Assembly (NCBI GenBank): GCA_019352135.1
Contig: JABBNX010000009.1
Span: 1 to 43,848, forward strand
Length of the DNA: 43,848 bases
DNA from: Pseudomonadota bacterium
Lineage (GTDB): Bacteria; Desulfobacterota; Desulfuromonadia; Geobacterales; Pseudopelobacteraceae
Direction: 5' to 3'
Part shown: piece after piece, positions 1 to 8,174 of the stretch
How positions within the stretch are numbered: position 1 is the stretch's first letter
How the letters are laid out: every line of letters starts with the position of its first letter
Position numbers and translations under genes: made by a program
Notes under the pieces: generated by a model
What the model saw: only the letters and a program-made list of their open reading frames with translations
Databases searched by the model: none
Told to the model about the DNA's origin: nothing

Positions 1-2
1 AT

Positions 3-257
3 GGCAGTTTTGGCGCCGCGGTCATCGATCCGGGCTGGTTCTTCCGCTTTTCGTGCATGATCACCCTGGTGGGCGGGACGATGTTCCTGATGTGGGTAGG
101 TGAGCAAATCACCGCCCGGGGCATCGGCAACGGCACCAGCCTGATCATCATGGCAGGGATCGTGGCCAACCTTCCAACTGCGTTCGCTTCGATGCTGGAA
201 ATGGGACGCACGGGCGCGCTGTCGCCGTTCTTCATCCTGCTGTTTCTGGTGATCGCC
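3..257 (+). CDS. secY: SecY preprotein translocase subunit, internal fragment
   Basis: The + frame from base 3 reads an internal part of SecY, the pore subunit of the Sec translocon in the inner membrane. The stretch [20 protein letters not shown] (from about base 78) is a family signature from the middle of the roughly 435-residue protein, followed by a membrane segment ending [10 protein letters not shown]. Both ends are missing: the window opens inside the gene, and after base 257 the frame continues into sequence that is the antisense of atpA and no longer resembles SecY. None of the ribosomal-protein genes that normally flank secY are present. It is best treated as a fragment joined here by a chimeric event, not as a working gene. 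The family is certain; its physical linkage to the rest of the window is doubtful. Confidence 0.85.
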
Positions 258-761
258 GATGATCAGTTCGCGCTGGCCACGGCCGATTGGTACCATCGAG
301 TCAATAGCCTTGAGGCCTGTTGCCATCGGCTGATGAACCGATTTACGGTCAACAATTCCGGGGGCCTTGATCTCAACCTTGCTGAAGCTGCTTGTGTTGA
401 TGGCGCCTTTACCATCGATCGGCTGGCCAATGGCGTTAACAACACGACCAATCAATGCATCGCCAACCGGTACTTCGGTAATACGTCCGGTGCGCTTGAC
501 GGTGTCGCCTTCCTTGATCTCGGAGAATTCTCCGAGAATGGCAGCGCCAACATTATCTTCTTCCAGGTTGAGGACCATGCCGGTAACACCGCCGGGGAAC
601 TCAAGCAGCTCACCGGCCATGGCGCCAGCCAGGCCATGAATACGGGCAATACCGTCACCGATGGAGATAATAGTGCCGGTCTCCGACACTTCAACCTCTT
701 TGCCATACTCTTTGATCTGTTTTTTGATTATCTCGCTGATCTCTTCGGCTCTGATTTCCAT
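251..761 (-). CDS. atpA: F1Fo ATP synthase subunit alpha, N-terminal fragment
   Basis: Read from the ATG at 761 downward, this is the start of the F1 alpha subunit ([19 protein letters not shown]...). It has the beta-barrel domain and continues to GQRELIIGD, just ahead of the P-loop GDRQTGKT. About 170 of the usual ~500 residues are present. The frame stops matching at 249-251, where the expected Arg codon of GDRQ is replaced by a His codon and SecY sequence begins. A good Shine-Dalgarno (AGGAG) overlaps the stop codon of atpH, and the gap to atpH is 8 bases, as in an intact atp operon. The start is secure; the 3' two thirds and the gamma, beta and epsilon genes are missing because of the junction. 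Confidence 0.93.
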
Positions 762-769
762 GGATGCTC

Positions 770-1312
770 CTACCCCTTCTGTAATATATCTTTAATCCGT
801 TTAAGCTGAGTCTTGATACTGTTGTCGTATGCTATATCATCAATCTGCGTAATCACACCACCCAACAGGGAGTGGTCAACTATCATCTGCGGCACAACCT
901 TCTTGCCCGTCTTTTTTTCCAATGCGCTCTGAATAGCAACAACCTGGCTATCGTCCAGCGGATAAGCGGTGGTGATGACCGGACGAATTACACCGGAGAA
1001 TTCATCGGCCAGCTTTTCATAGGTATCAACTATCTGGCTCAGAAAGACGACGCGGTTCTTGTCAACCAGCAACATCAGAAAGTTTCCTACCAGTTCTGAG
1101 CAGCCAGTCTTCCCGACAAGATCCTTCATAATGTTCTTTTTCTGCTCCAGAGTTATGGCCGGGTCTGCAAATACTGCTCGCAATTCACCATTATCTCTGA
1201 ATATTTTGCTAACTACCGACAACTCACCACGGAAAAGGTCTATGATGCCACCCTCCGAGCCAAGCTGCACAAGCGCCTTGGCGTATCGTCTCGCAATTGC
1301 GTTATTGATCAC
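770..1312 (-). CDS. atpH: F1Fo ATP synthase subunit delta
   Basis: A 180-residue OSCP/delta subunit that forms the peripheral-stalk connection between F1 and the b subunits. The N-terminal [13 protein letters not shown] and the C-terminal [22 protein letters not shown] are the conserved ends of the family, and the length is normal. The start is a GTG at 1312 that overlaps the stop of atpF by four bases (GTGA), which implies translational coupling. It ends 8 bases before atpA. It is fourth in the run b', b, delta, alpha transcribed from the parB side. Confidence 0.96.
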   Translation of the reverse strand: MINNAIARRYAKALVQLGSEGGIIDLFRGELSVVSKIFRDNGELRAVFADPAITLEQKKNIMKDLVGKTGCSELVGNFLMLLVDKNRVVFLSQIVDTYEKLADEFSGVIRPVITTAYPLDDSQVVAIQSALEKKTGKKVVPQMIVDHSLLGGVITQIDDIAYDNSIKTQLKRIKDILQKG

Positions 1313-1914
1313 TGGATCTGTACCACCTTGTCAAGATATTCGCCGACAAATCGGTCGTGGTCATTCTTTTGGACTGCACCGGTCAGCTTGCCGGTTGCAA
1401 TCTCAACGGCAAGCCTGGCCGCTTCGGCACGCAGTTCATTGCGAGCTTTTACCGTTTCCTGCTCAGCAGACAATGCAGCCTGGGCAACTATTTTTTCTGC
1501 TGCAACATTAGCTTCTGCAATAATGCGACTCTTTTCCAGCTCGCCTTCACGAATAATTGCCGCATGAAGCTCATCGATTTCTTTCGAAGCCTGATCAAGC
1601 TTGACGCCGTATTGGCGCAACTTTGCTTCAGCTGCGTCGCGAGCAGCTTCAGCATCTTTCAGGCTTTTTTCAATACCAGCCTGACGAGCTGCCAGTGACC
1701 CTTTGATATCAGCTTTTTTGAGCGCCCAGACTAAAATAGCGACCAGAACAGCAAAGTTAAACACTCGCCAGCCGAAATCCTTCATCTGTGCGCCACTGTC
1801 CGGATGATGGGCGCCACCTTCGGAAGCAAAACCGGTAGAAGCAAGGAGAACTACGGCAGAGATGTATGCCAGCGTGATTATAATTTTTTTGGAGCGATCG
1901 GATACCATATTCAT
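1309..1914 (-). CDS. atpF: F1Fo ATP synthase subunit b
   Basis: A 201-residue b subunit of the Fo peripheral stalk. The first ~30 residues are a hydrophobic, signal-like segment (IIITLAYISAVVLLASTGFA). A His-rich linker follows, then a membrane anchor (VFNFAVLVAILVWAL, about residues 51-65), then a long charged, Ala/Glu-rich coiled coil to the C terminus. The N-terminal hydrophobic extension before the real anchor is typical of delta-proteobacterial b subunits. The gene starts two bases after the stop of the b' gene. A second in-frame ATG two codons in (MVSDRSKK) cannot be excluded as the start. Confidence 0.94.
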   Translation of the reverse strand: MNMVSDRSKKIIITLAYISAVVLLASTGFASEGGAHHPDSGAQMKDFGWRVFNFAVLVAILVWALKKADIKGSLAARQAGIEKSLKDAEAARDAAEAKLRQYGVKLDQASKEIDELHAAIIREGELEKSRIIAEANVAAEKIVAQAALSAEQETVKARNELRAEAARLAVEIATGKLTGAVQKNDHDRFVGEYLDKVVQIQ

Positions 1915-1916
1915 AA

Positions 1917-2342
1917 CTACAGGTTCCTCCCGAGAATTTTCGCGCAGATATCACCGGACAGAACCTCAGCCTGCTTTTTCAGAAGCTCTCGTGCTTCACC
2001 GGCTTCCTTGGCAACTTTCTGCCGGATCGAAGCCAATGAGTCGGAGGCCTGCTTGCGAGCTTTTTCAAGCACTGCGGTCTCCTCAACCTGAGCAAGCTTC
2101 AGCGCCTCGGCACGGCGGACGCCCGCTTCAGCTTTGGCCGCATGCAGACGGGCTTCATACTGAGCCATCTTGCTCTGCACTTCAGCATCGACGGAAACAG
2201 TCTTCTCGCGTGCCGAATCGATTACGTTACGGCGGTCCGCCAACACCTTGCGGATCGGTTTATAAAGAAATGTGTTGAGAATAAAAACGAGAATGCCGAA
2301 ATTGATCAACTGGATTACGAATGACAAATTTAATTCTATCAC
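1917..2342 (-). CDS. atpF': F1Fo ATP synthase subunit b'
   Basis: A 141-residue second b-type stalk subunit. It has an N-terminal membrane anchor (FVIQLINFGILVFILNTFLY), then KPIRKVLADRR at the membrane exit and a long Ala/Glu/Lys coiled coil. Two different b subunits in tandem are typical of Geobacter relatives, cyanobacteria and plastids; they form a b/b' heterodimer. The start is a GTG at 2342 preceded by AAGGGG at six-base spacing; there is no nearby ATG in frame that keeps the anchor. It is the first gene of the atp operon in this window; genes for subunits a and c are not adjacent and must lie elsewhere, as is usual in this group. Confidence 0.93.
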   Translation of the reverse strand: MIELNLSFVIQLINFGILVFILNTFLYKPIRKVLADRRNVIDSAREKTVSVDAEVQSKMAQYEARLHAAKAEAGVRRAEALKLAQVEETAVLEKARKQASDSLASIRQKVAKEAGEARELLKKQAEVLSGDICAKILGRNL

Positions 2343-2656
2343 GTACTACCCCTTGCCAGGCATGCTGAGTTGTATACTGTATCCCAGAGATGGGTGCAAA
2401 ACAGAGATTAGCTATCACGACAATCAGACAAATGTCAAGAAAATTGCTCGCACAATGACTATATATTTATTTTTAAATTATTTATTTATTTCGGTAGACA
2501 CAGGGGCGCACAGCTAAATAAAATAGTAAATCAGGTAGTTATGTCGCGCATCAGCAGCTGTAAGATTTACTGAAATAATGAAAGACGTGTTCATACTTCT
2601 CTGTAATTATTTCTCTTTTCGCTCTTTGAATTCCGTTACAGGTTTGTCTTCGGGAC
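2343..2656. other. Intergenic region between parB and the atp operon
   Basis: This 314-base, AT-rich stretch separates parB from the ATP synthase genes and should carry the atp promoter. A perfect -35-like TTGACA on the minus strand lies at 2433-2438, but I see no convincing -10 at 16-18 bases from it. An 8-base inverted repeat AGTAAATC/GATTTACT (2525-2532 and 2564-2571) could form a weak stem with a 31-base loop. There is no T-tract terminator after parB, so read-through from parAB into atp is possible. I see no gene here. Confidence 0.5.
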
Positions 2657-3511
2657 CTATACATCCAGCAGGTCAATAATGCGGGTTAATTCATCGGAAT
2701 CACTGAAATGGATTTCAAGCCTGCCGCCCTTTGAACCGACTTTACGGATTGCAACCCGCGACTGGAACCGTTTTTGAAGCTGCTCTTCCAGCGAGGTCAT
2801 CAACAGGTCCGGCTGTTGCATCCGTTTAGTCGCACCAGGGTAAGGATTAACTTTTAATCTGCGCACGAGATCCTCTGTCGCCCGTACGCTCAATTGGCGG
2901 CGGAGTATCTCGTGACGCACCTTTTCAATCAAATCATTGCTTTCAAGTGCCAGCAAGGCACGGGCATGTCCCATACTGAGCCGATCTTCAACAATATCCC
3001 CCTGAATCTCATCCGGCAGCTTGAGTAACCGAAGCGCATTCGTAACTGTTGTACGATTTTTGCCTACTCTGCGCGCCACATCCTCCTGAGAAATACTGAA
3101 CTGTTCTACGAGTGAACGATAGGCATACGCTTCTTCTATAGCATTCAGATCCTGTCGCTGAATATTCTCAATCAGAGCCAGCTCCATAACCGCATCGGGA
3201 GTGGCATCGCGGATAACGACAGGAATTTCATGCAGCCCCGCCTTCTGAGCCGCCCGCCAGCGACGTTCGCCGGCAATGATCTCATAGCCATCCTCTTTTC
3301 TGGTGACTATCAACGGCTGGATAATTCCCTTTTCACGAATTGACGCCGCCAACTCTTCCAGTTTCTCCGGTGAGAAATGTTTACGTGGCTGATTGCGATT
3401 GGGCCGGATCTTTTCGATCGGGCAAACAAAATAGTTTTTTGACTCATCAACCGTTTCCGTCACCTGCAACAGCGCAGCCATGCCTTTGCCGAGGCCGCCG
3501 ATTCTAGCCAT
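2657..3511 (-). CDS. parB: Chromosome partitioning protein ParB (Spo0J family)
   Basis: A 284-residue CTP-dependent clamp that loads at parS sites near the origin and is acted on by ParA. Visible parts are the N-terminal MARIGGLGKGMAALL that contacts ParA, PIEKIRPNRNQPRK with the first ParB box, GERRWRAAQKAGL (the CTP-binding region), the helix-turn-helix SQEDVARRVGKNRTTVTNALRLL, and a C-terminal dimerisation domain. The frame is open for 69 codons further upstream, but the ATG at 3511 is chosen because the conserved protein begins there and it overlaps the parA stop by eight bases. parAB immediately ahead of atp genes is the arrangement known near the origin in Geobacter. Confidence 0.96.
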   Translation of the reverse strand: MARIGGLGKGMAALLQVTETVDESKNYFVCPIEKIRPNRNQPRKHFSPEKLEELAASIREKGIIQPLIVTRKEDGYEIIAGERRWRAAQKAGLHEIPVVIRDATPDAVMELALIENIQRQDLNAIEEAYAYRSLVEQFSISQEDVARRVGKNRTTVTNALRLLKLPDEIQGDIVEDRLSMGHARALLALESNDLIEKVRHEILRRQLSVRATEDLVRRLKVNPYPGATKRMQQPDLLMTSLEEQLQKRFQSRVAIRKVGSKGGRLEIHFSDSDELTRIIDLLDV

Positions 3512-4286
3512 GCATTCTCTCCCTCTCGATAATCTCACGGGCCAGTTGGAGATAGCTGGCTGCTCCGCGCGATGTAATATCGTAATAAATGATCGGCTTA
3601 CCATGGCTGGGCGCCTCCGCAAGACGAATATTGCGGGGGATAACAGACTCGAACACCTGACCGGGAAAGTGGCTGCGAATTTCCTCTGCCACATCCTTTC
3701 CCAGGTTGCTGCGGGCATCGTACATAGTCAACAGGATGCCCTCAATTTTTAACAACGGGTTTAACATTTTCTGGATCAGCTTGATTGTATGCAGAATTTG
3801 AGAAAATCCCTCCATGGCATAAAACTCACACTGAAGCGGTATCAGCACCGAATTGGCGGCTGTCATGGCATTAATGGTCAGAAGGTTCAGTGACGGAGGA
3901 CAATCAATAATGATGTAATGATAGTTTTCTGCAAGCGACGACAGAACGAATTTGAGGCGCTGCTCGCGTGCAATTTCTGCAGCCAATTCCAGCTCGGCGC
4001 CAGCCAGATCAGAGTTAGCAGGGAGGATATGCAGAAAAGGATGGCCGGTATCGACAATCAGCCCCCCTGGATCAACCTCATTGATCAATGCATCGTACAC
4101 GGTGCGCTTGAGCACGGATTTATCCACCCCGACGCCACTGGTTGCATTGCCCTGTGGGTCGATATCGATCAGCAGGGTCGGCCTTTCCGCTGCAGCCAGA
4201 CACGCGGCAAGATTGACGGCAGTCGTTGTTTTACCGACGCCGCCTTTCTGATTGGCAATGCAGATTATTTTGGCTTGTGATTTCAA
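3504..4286 (-). CDS. parA: Chromosome partitioning ATPase ParA (Soj family)
   Basis: A 260-residue Walker ATPase of the ParA/Soj type that forms a nucleoid-bound gradient pulling ParB-parS complexes. The deviant Walker A KGGVGKTT is at about residues 14-21, DIDPQGNATSG follows, and IIDCPPSLN is the Walker B segment. The start is a TTG at 4286; no ATG or GTG lies between it and the P-loop, and the ribosome site upstream (GAAAAGAG) is weak, so low initiation is plausible. The stop overlaps parB. The 270 bases upstream carry the terminator of the next gene but no parS-like palindrome that I can recognise. Confidence 0.96.
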   Translation of the reverse strand: MKSQAKIICIANQKGGVGKTTTAVNLAACLAAAERPTLLIDIDPQGNATSGVGVDKSVLKRTVYDALINEVDPGGLIVDTGHPFLHILPANSDLAGAELELAAEIAREQRLKFVLSSLAENYHYIIIDCPPSLNLLTINAMTAANSVLIPLQCEFYAMEGFSQILHTIKLIQKMLNPLLKIEGILLTMYDARSNLGKDVAEEIRSHFPGQVFESVIPRNIRLAEAPSHGKPIIYYDITSRGAASYLQLAREIIERERMHG

Positions 4287-4501
4287 GTGGATCAGGCTCT
4301 TTTCAGTGGACGCATTGTACGTGAGCAGTTATTTTCTGCATGTTACTGACAGAGAGCAACGCGGCTAACGTGCTTATTTAACAGGAATAATGTTATCCAG
4401 CAGATTCCGGAACTCTGGCAGACACAGTAAGCGCATATAAATTCCCGGATTTCGCGCCGCGAGAATGTAGCACAGCTCTCTCTAATCGTCAAAGAAAAGG
4501 C

Positions 4502-4529
4502 AAAATGGCGGGATCGCTCCCGCCATTTT
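4502..4529 (-). terminator. Rho-independent terminator after the TolB-like exported protein gene
   Basis: A perfect 12-base stem (4502-4513 with 4518-4529) closes a TCGC loop, with GC-rich core GGCGGGA/TCCCGCC. On the minus strand it is followed by a T-run, 28 bases after the stop of the gene ending at 4557. Because A-runs flank it on both sides it could also work on the plus strand. The core hairpin is identical to that at 6093-6112. Confidence 0.9.
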
Positions 4530-4556
4530 TCTTCAGATTCATTATATCAAGTTCAT

Positions 4557-6029
4557 TTACTCAACTTTTCTGATCGAAAGAGATGAGGCCCCGTTCGCGG
4601 TTATTCCGGGCCGTTGCACGGTCTGCAGGAGCAGCAGTTCATTACGCGCCTCGTCGTAGTAGTAATCGGGCATATAATTCTGGGTTTCTTGCGTGCGCCA
4701 TTTTTCATCCAGACTTGAGCCGTTCCAGAACAGGCAATAGACGGCGCCCCGTTTATAGGAACGGGCATTACCCAGCACCCAGAACCCTTCGTTTTTACCA
4801 ATCAGGATCTCTCCCGTGGATGTGACCTGAATGCATTGATTCATAAAGATCCAGCGATACTTGTCGCCGGTCACCCGAAAATTGGCGTCATCTTCTCTCT
4901 GGAAATACAGTTCCGAACCGCCGAATTTGTCATTACTGCGCCAGAGTTCCTTCAACTCCTCATCATAGACGACCAGATAGCCGTCAGGGTTGATGACCAC
5001 CGTAAGGGTTTTGCCGTCATGATCATGAAACTGGTTAAAGGTGTAGATTGTGCCATAGCGGGGCATTTTGAGCGGGTTTTTCAAGGTTATTTTAGAGCCG
5101 TTACGGGTTGCCTCGGCGACATCGCCATAATAATCAGCGTCGCGTCCCATAGCCTGGGCATAGAGTTTTTTCGGCCCGCCAGCCACGCTGACAGCACGGA
5201 AGTAGTAGGGCAGGTCAGCCGCCACCCGTACGAGCTTATCCGCTTTGATCTGCCACACCTGTGAGGCCAGTTCGCCGGCCCGGACAATGGTGACGTAAAT
5301 ATCAACGCTGTCGCTGTTTCCCTCCATGGTATCAAGGGCAATGATTTTATACCCGCTTTCGAGTTCAACCTCCGATACCAGCGTCATGTTGCTACCCTGG
5401 CGGTAGTAGGCAATACGGCGATCTCCCGCCAAAAATATTTCACGACTTCCGCCGGAAAGCAATTTTCCGACCGCCATGAGGTTTGCCGCGCCGGCCAGAC
5501 GCTTGCTCAGCCAGACGGCTGCCGTGTTTGTCACCTGCGCCTTTGGCTTGATAAAATCACTCCTAGGAACTGATCCGGCGCCAACCGGCGGGATTGTTGC
5601 GAGCGGCGGTTGTGTCGCGGCAACCGGCTGACCGGCAGGATACATCTTGATCAGCCCGGCTGAAAGCTTTTCAGCCAGTTTGCCTATGGCGGGGATAAGT
5701 TCATCCTGTGATTCTCCCTGCACAAAGGCCCGGGTAACTATTTTGCCGGCTGTGGTTTTGCCACTGGCATCAAGACTGAATATTTTGCCGATGGATACGT
5801 ACGTGCCGTTCACGACGATATCAGCTTCACCAGCGCTCCCCACGGCTATAATCTTGTCACTGTTCAGGCGTGATGCCAGGAGCGTTTGCAGGGTACTTTG
5901 CATTTCGTCGCGGTTCTGCACCCCTGTGGCGCTCATGCCCGCAACATACACCCGCATCTGGGAAGCAAAAGAGGAAACGGCGCTAAACGGGATCAACAAC
6001 ATGGTCAACAGGATAATTATTTTTTTCAT
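4557..6029 (-). CDS. Exported protein with TolB-like N-terminal and propeller-like C-terminal region
   Basis: A 490-residue exported protein of unknown function. Residues 1-22 form a signal peptide ending SSFAS. Residues ~24-135 (MRVYVAGMSATGV..., then ADIVVNGTYVSIGKIFSLDA) resemble the TolB/FlgO-type domain that often occurs in periplasmic or outer-membrane proteins. A Pro/Ala-rich linker follows at ~135-165. The remaining ~320 residues are rich in beta strands and aromatic repeats (LWRSNDKFGG, EKWRTQETQNYMPDYYYDE) resembling FG-GAP/VCBS propeller blades, as in outer-surface proteins of Geobacter relatives. It stands alone between two terminators that share the same hairpin. The export signal is clear; the domain names are my reading of the pattern and the function is unknown. 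Confidence 0.82.
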   Translation of the reverse strand: MKKIIILLTMLLIPFSAVSSFASQMRVYVAGMSATGVQNRDEMQSTLQTLLASRLNSDKIIAVGSAGEADIVVNGTYVSIGKIFSLDASGKTTAGKIVTRAFVQGESQDELIPAIGKLAEKLSAGLIKMYPAGQPVAATQPPLATIPPVGAGSVPRSDFIKPKAQVTNTAAVWLSKRLAGAANLMAVGKLLSGGSREIFLAGDRRIAYYRQGSNMTLVSEVELESGYKIIALDTMEGNSDSVDIYVTIVRAGELASQVWQIKADKLVRVAADLPYYFRAVSVAGGPKKLYAQAMGRDADYYGDVAEATRNGSKITLKNPLKMPRYGTIYTFNQFHDHDGKTLTVVINPDGYLVVYDEELKELWRSNDKFGGSELYFQREDDANFRVTGDKYRWIFMNQCIQVTSTGEILIGKNEGFWVLGNARSYKRGAVYCLFWNGSSLDEKWRTQETQNYMPDYYYDEARNELLLLQTVQRPGITANGASSLSIRKVE

Positions 6030-6084
6030 TTTTCCTCCGCTCTGATTTCAGTCAGGGGATTATTACACGATTTTGTCTACAGGT

Positions 6085-6114
6085 CAAAAAAAGGGCGGGA
6101 TCGCTCCCGCCCTT
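6085..6114 (-). terminator. Rho-independent terminator of the first porin gene
   Basis: A 10-base perfect stem (6091-6100 with 6105-6114) and TCGC loop, followed on the minus strand by a run of T (6092 down to 6086). It lies 24 bases after the stop of the porin gene at 6138-7502. It shares the 18-base core GGCGGGATCGCTCCCGCC with the terminator at 4502-4529. Confidence 0.93.
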
Positions 6115-6137
6115 CATGACATCGGGTGACGCGTTAA

Positions 6138-7502
6138 TTAGAAAGCGTAGTTAAGTGCAATGTTGGTCATAAATGGGTTATCGTATGACTTGCCAACATT
6201 TTTACCATTCAGAAGCATGACGTTTTCCTTGCCATACCCGTCGCCAAGGATAGCATAAGCACCGGTGAAGCTGGCGGACATGTTGTCATACAGTTTGTAG
6301 CCAACAGTAGCGTTCAGCTCGGTGCCGATGGAAGAACTGCTGGCGGCCTGTTTTTCGGCAACCCTGGCATAGCCAACATTGGCGTTGTAGAACATTTTCC
6401 CGGCAGTTCCTTCGTAACCGGCAAAGACACCCATGAGACCGTGTCCGCCCCTGGTAATATCGGACGAACCACCAATTTGGGTTGCTGTATTGATTTCGGC
6501 CCCGTTTCTGACGAGCAGCCACATGTTAGCAGCATTGAAATAGTTGACCCCAGTGCCGATTGACTGCCACGCATGATTGTAACCGGAAGCATCCTTATCG
6601 CCGGAAAGGTACAGTGCCGACACATCAATTTTGCCCGGCCCTGCGGCGATCTTGCCAACAACTGATCCACCAAATGCAGTTGTTCCGGTATTGGTCAACG
6701 TCGTAACACCAGACTTCCCAAACTGCAATCCAAATGATGCGGCCAGGTCGACCGGGCCAACTTTGGTTGCTGCGTTCAGGCCGACCGTGTTGTTAGCGAC
6801 TGTAGCTGTACCAACCTTGTCCAGCAGCATGTAATAGCTTGTACCGACGGTCAGATTCTTGTTAACGGCGTACTTGAGATCAATAACATTCAGGTCTTGA
6901 CTGCCTTTGTTGCTGGGAAAGTTCGTGCCGGTATCGGAAATCCCATTTGGAGTTGCCTTGTAGTCAAAAGAAGTATTGCTGTTACCAACGGTAAAATAAC
7001 CATAGGTTGCGGTAAGATCACCCGTTTTGCCGGTAAAGACGGCACCGGTGGCGTCAAAGAGGCCGAAAGTACCTTGGAAAGCATCGTTAAACGGCTGAAT
7101 ACCAACCATTGCACGAACCGGGGTTAAAGGAATTTTAAAGTCAAGGTAGACGTTCTTGGTTTCAAGCGAAATGCGGTCGGCGTCCAGGCCACCTCCATCA
7201 CCGATGGGATACTTGGTCGATGAAGAACCGCCGAATTTTGTGTCAATCTCGAACTGTGTAACCAGCTTCAGGTCGTCATTGGCCTTGGCGATGTACATCA
7301 GGCGTGCGCGCTGCTCAATAAATTTGTCAGTAGCGGAATCGGCGGCAAGATTGAACCCGCTTGCACCGGAAAATGCGTTTGTCATGAAACCAAAGGCGCG
7401 ATACATACCGTGAAACTCATTCTCCAATGCCATTGCCGGTACGGAGATCGCGGCCATGGCGCCGGCTGCCGTTACGATTGCTACTGTCTTTTTGAAATTC
7501 AT
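6138..7502 (-). CDS. Outer-membrane beta-barrel porin
   Basis: A 454-residue outer-membrane protein. A signal peptide ends at PAMALENEF (cleavage near residue 25). The mature protein is made of alternating Gly/aromatic strands and closes with TNIALNYAF; a terminal Phe is the usual recognition signal for the Bam machinery. Segments such as NVYLDFKIPLTPVRAMVGIQ resemble porins of the Geobacter type that are highly expressed. Expression signals agree: a strong sigma-70-like promoter lies about 190 bases upstream, GGAGGA precedes the ATG, and a strong terminator follows. The substrate cannot be read from sequence. It is a different family from the neighbouring porin at 8175-9449. Confidence 0.87.
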   Translation of the reverse strand: MNFKKTVAIVTAAGAMAAISVPAMALENEFHGMYRAFGFMTNAFSGASGFNLAADSATDKFIEQRARLMYIAKANDDLKLVTQFEIDTKFGGSSSTKYPIGDGGGLDADRISLETKNVYLDFKIPLTPVRAMVGIQPFNDAFQGTFGLFDATGAVFTGKTGDLTATYGYFTVGNSNTSFDYKATPNGISDTGTNFPSNKGSQDLNVIDLKYAVNKNLTVGTSYYMLLDKVGTATVANNTVGLNAATKVGPVDLAASFGLQFGKSGVTTLTNTGTTAFGGSVVGKIAAGPGKIDVSALYLSGDKDASGYNHAWQSIGTGVNYFNAANMWLLVRNGAEINTATQIGGSSDITRGGHGLMGVFAGYEGTAGKMFYNANVGYARVAEKQAASSSSIGTELNATVGYKLYDNMSASFTGAYAILGDGYGKENVMLLNGKNVGKSYDNPFMTNIALNYAF

Positions 7503-7694
7503 CTGTGTTCCTCCATTTTTTATAATTACCTAAAATAACTGCAGTTAGCGTACTTTCACCGTATGTGTGAAGCCGTTACTCACCACCTTTCGTATCAATT
7601 TAATCATTTGCATCTGCGTGGATATCAGTATCTATAATTGGGTAGCTGAATTCTGTTTCGTTTATTTCTGTTTTCGTTCTATTTGGACGGGGGG

Positions 7695-7722
7695 AATATA
7701 TAACAACTAAAACGTATGTCAA
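7695..7722 (-). promoter_or_regulatory. Sigma-70-like promoter of the porin gene
   Basis: On the minus strand TTGACA (7717-7722) and TATATT (7695-7700) are separated by 16 bases, a near-consensus pair. Transcription would start around 7687, leaving a leader of about 185 bases before the porin ATG at 7502. The start site itself is inferred. Confidence 0.65.
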
Positions 7723-7854
7723 CGCAAAATACACGCAAAAATGCCGATAAGTTATTAATTTTCCTACTTGTTTCTAAATTGTAACCAAAACGGCACAGAT
7801 CCCCCTTCAACCTTTTTTACCGGAGAGCAAGAAGCAAAATTAACCTGAAAAAAA

Positions 7855-7997
7855 CAGTTAACCGCCGATTAACGCCGATACACGCCGATAAATCAGAGTC
7901 TTAGGGAAAATACGGGTTTAACCCAAAAGGTGATTCGTCTTTTTGAAGTAAGCCCTGCTTTTATCGGCGTGTATCCGTTTTTATCGGCGGTTAACTG
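7855..7997. repeat. Inverted-repeat element of CGCCGAT units
   Basis: Two 39-base arms (7855-7893 and 7959-7997) are inverted copies of each other. The outer 15 bases match exactly and 16 of the inner 17 match; only a central block of about seven bases differs. Within the left arm the motif CGCCGAT recurs three times at a 10-base period. The 65-base centre contains a perfect small palindrome GGGTT-T-AACCC (7914-7924). The element lies wholly between genes. I recall similar CGCCGAT repeats between genes in other bacteria, but this could not be searched. Confidence 0.9.
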
Positions 7998-8100
7998 CCG
8001 TTTATAGAGATTATGGAAGTTTGAAACAGAGAGGTGCTGATGCACCTATAGATGAAAGGTGGAAGGATACTGTGCTGAAGGCATACAAAAAGAAATCGCT

Positions 8101-8137
8101 AAAAAAATGGCGGGGAGTTTAACAAACTCCCCGCCAT
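8101..8137 (-). terminator. Rho-independent terminator of the second porin gene
   Basis: A perfect 14-base stem (8107-8120 with 8124-8137) with an AAC loop, followed on the minus strand by at least seven T. It starts 37 bases after the stop of the porin gene ending at 8175. Confidence 0.95.
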
Positions 8138-8174
8138 GCCAATACTTGCGGCAACCCTTAATTAAACGGGCGTT

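Larger units (their letters stand above)
7503..8174. other. 672-base intergenic region between two porin genes
   Basis: This long gap holds, from low to high coordinate, the leader (about 190 bases) and promoter of the porin at 6138-7502, the CGCCGAT inverted-repeat element (7855-7997), and the terminator of the porin at 8175-9449. The stretch 8010-8100 has no feature I recognise. No reading frame here looks like a protein. Confidence 0.7.

Noticed and set aside
842-854. AATCTGCGTAATC in atpH is the exact reverse complement of 13 bases of the CAGATT repeat
   Set aside because: It encodes the conserved VITQID of the delta subunit, so the match is best explained by chance.
2433-2438. Defined promoter for the atp operon
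   Set aside because: TTGACA is present but no acceptable -10 lies at 16-18 bases; it is described only within the intergenic entry.
3370-3390. TGTTTACGTG inside parB as a parS site
   Set aside because: It lacks the central CACGTG palindrome and the right half-site; other CACGTG occurrences (14783, 20425, 27897) match even fewer flanking bases and lie in coding sequence.
7855-7997. CRISPR array
   Set aside because: Repeats are too short (10-base period), in inverted pairs, and have no unique spacers of regular length or cas genes.
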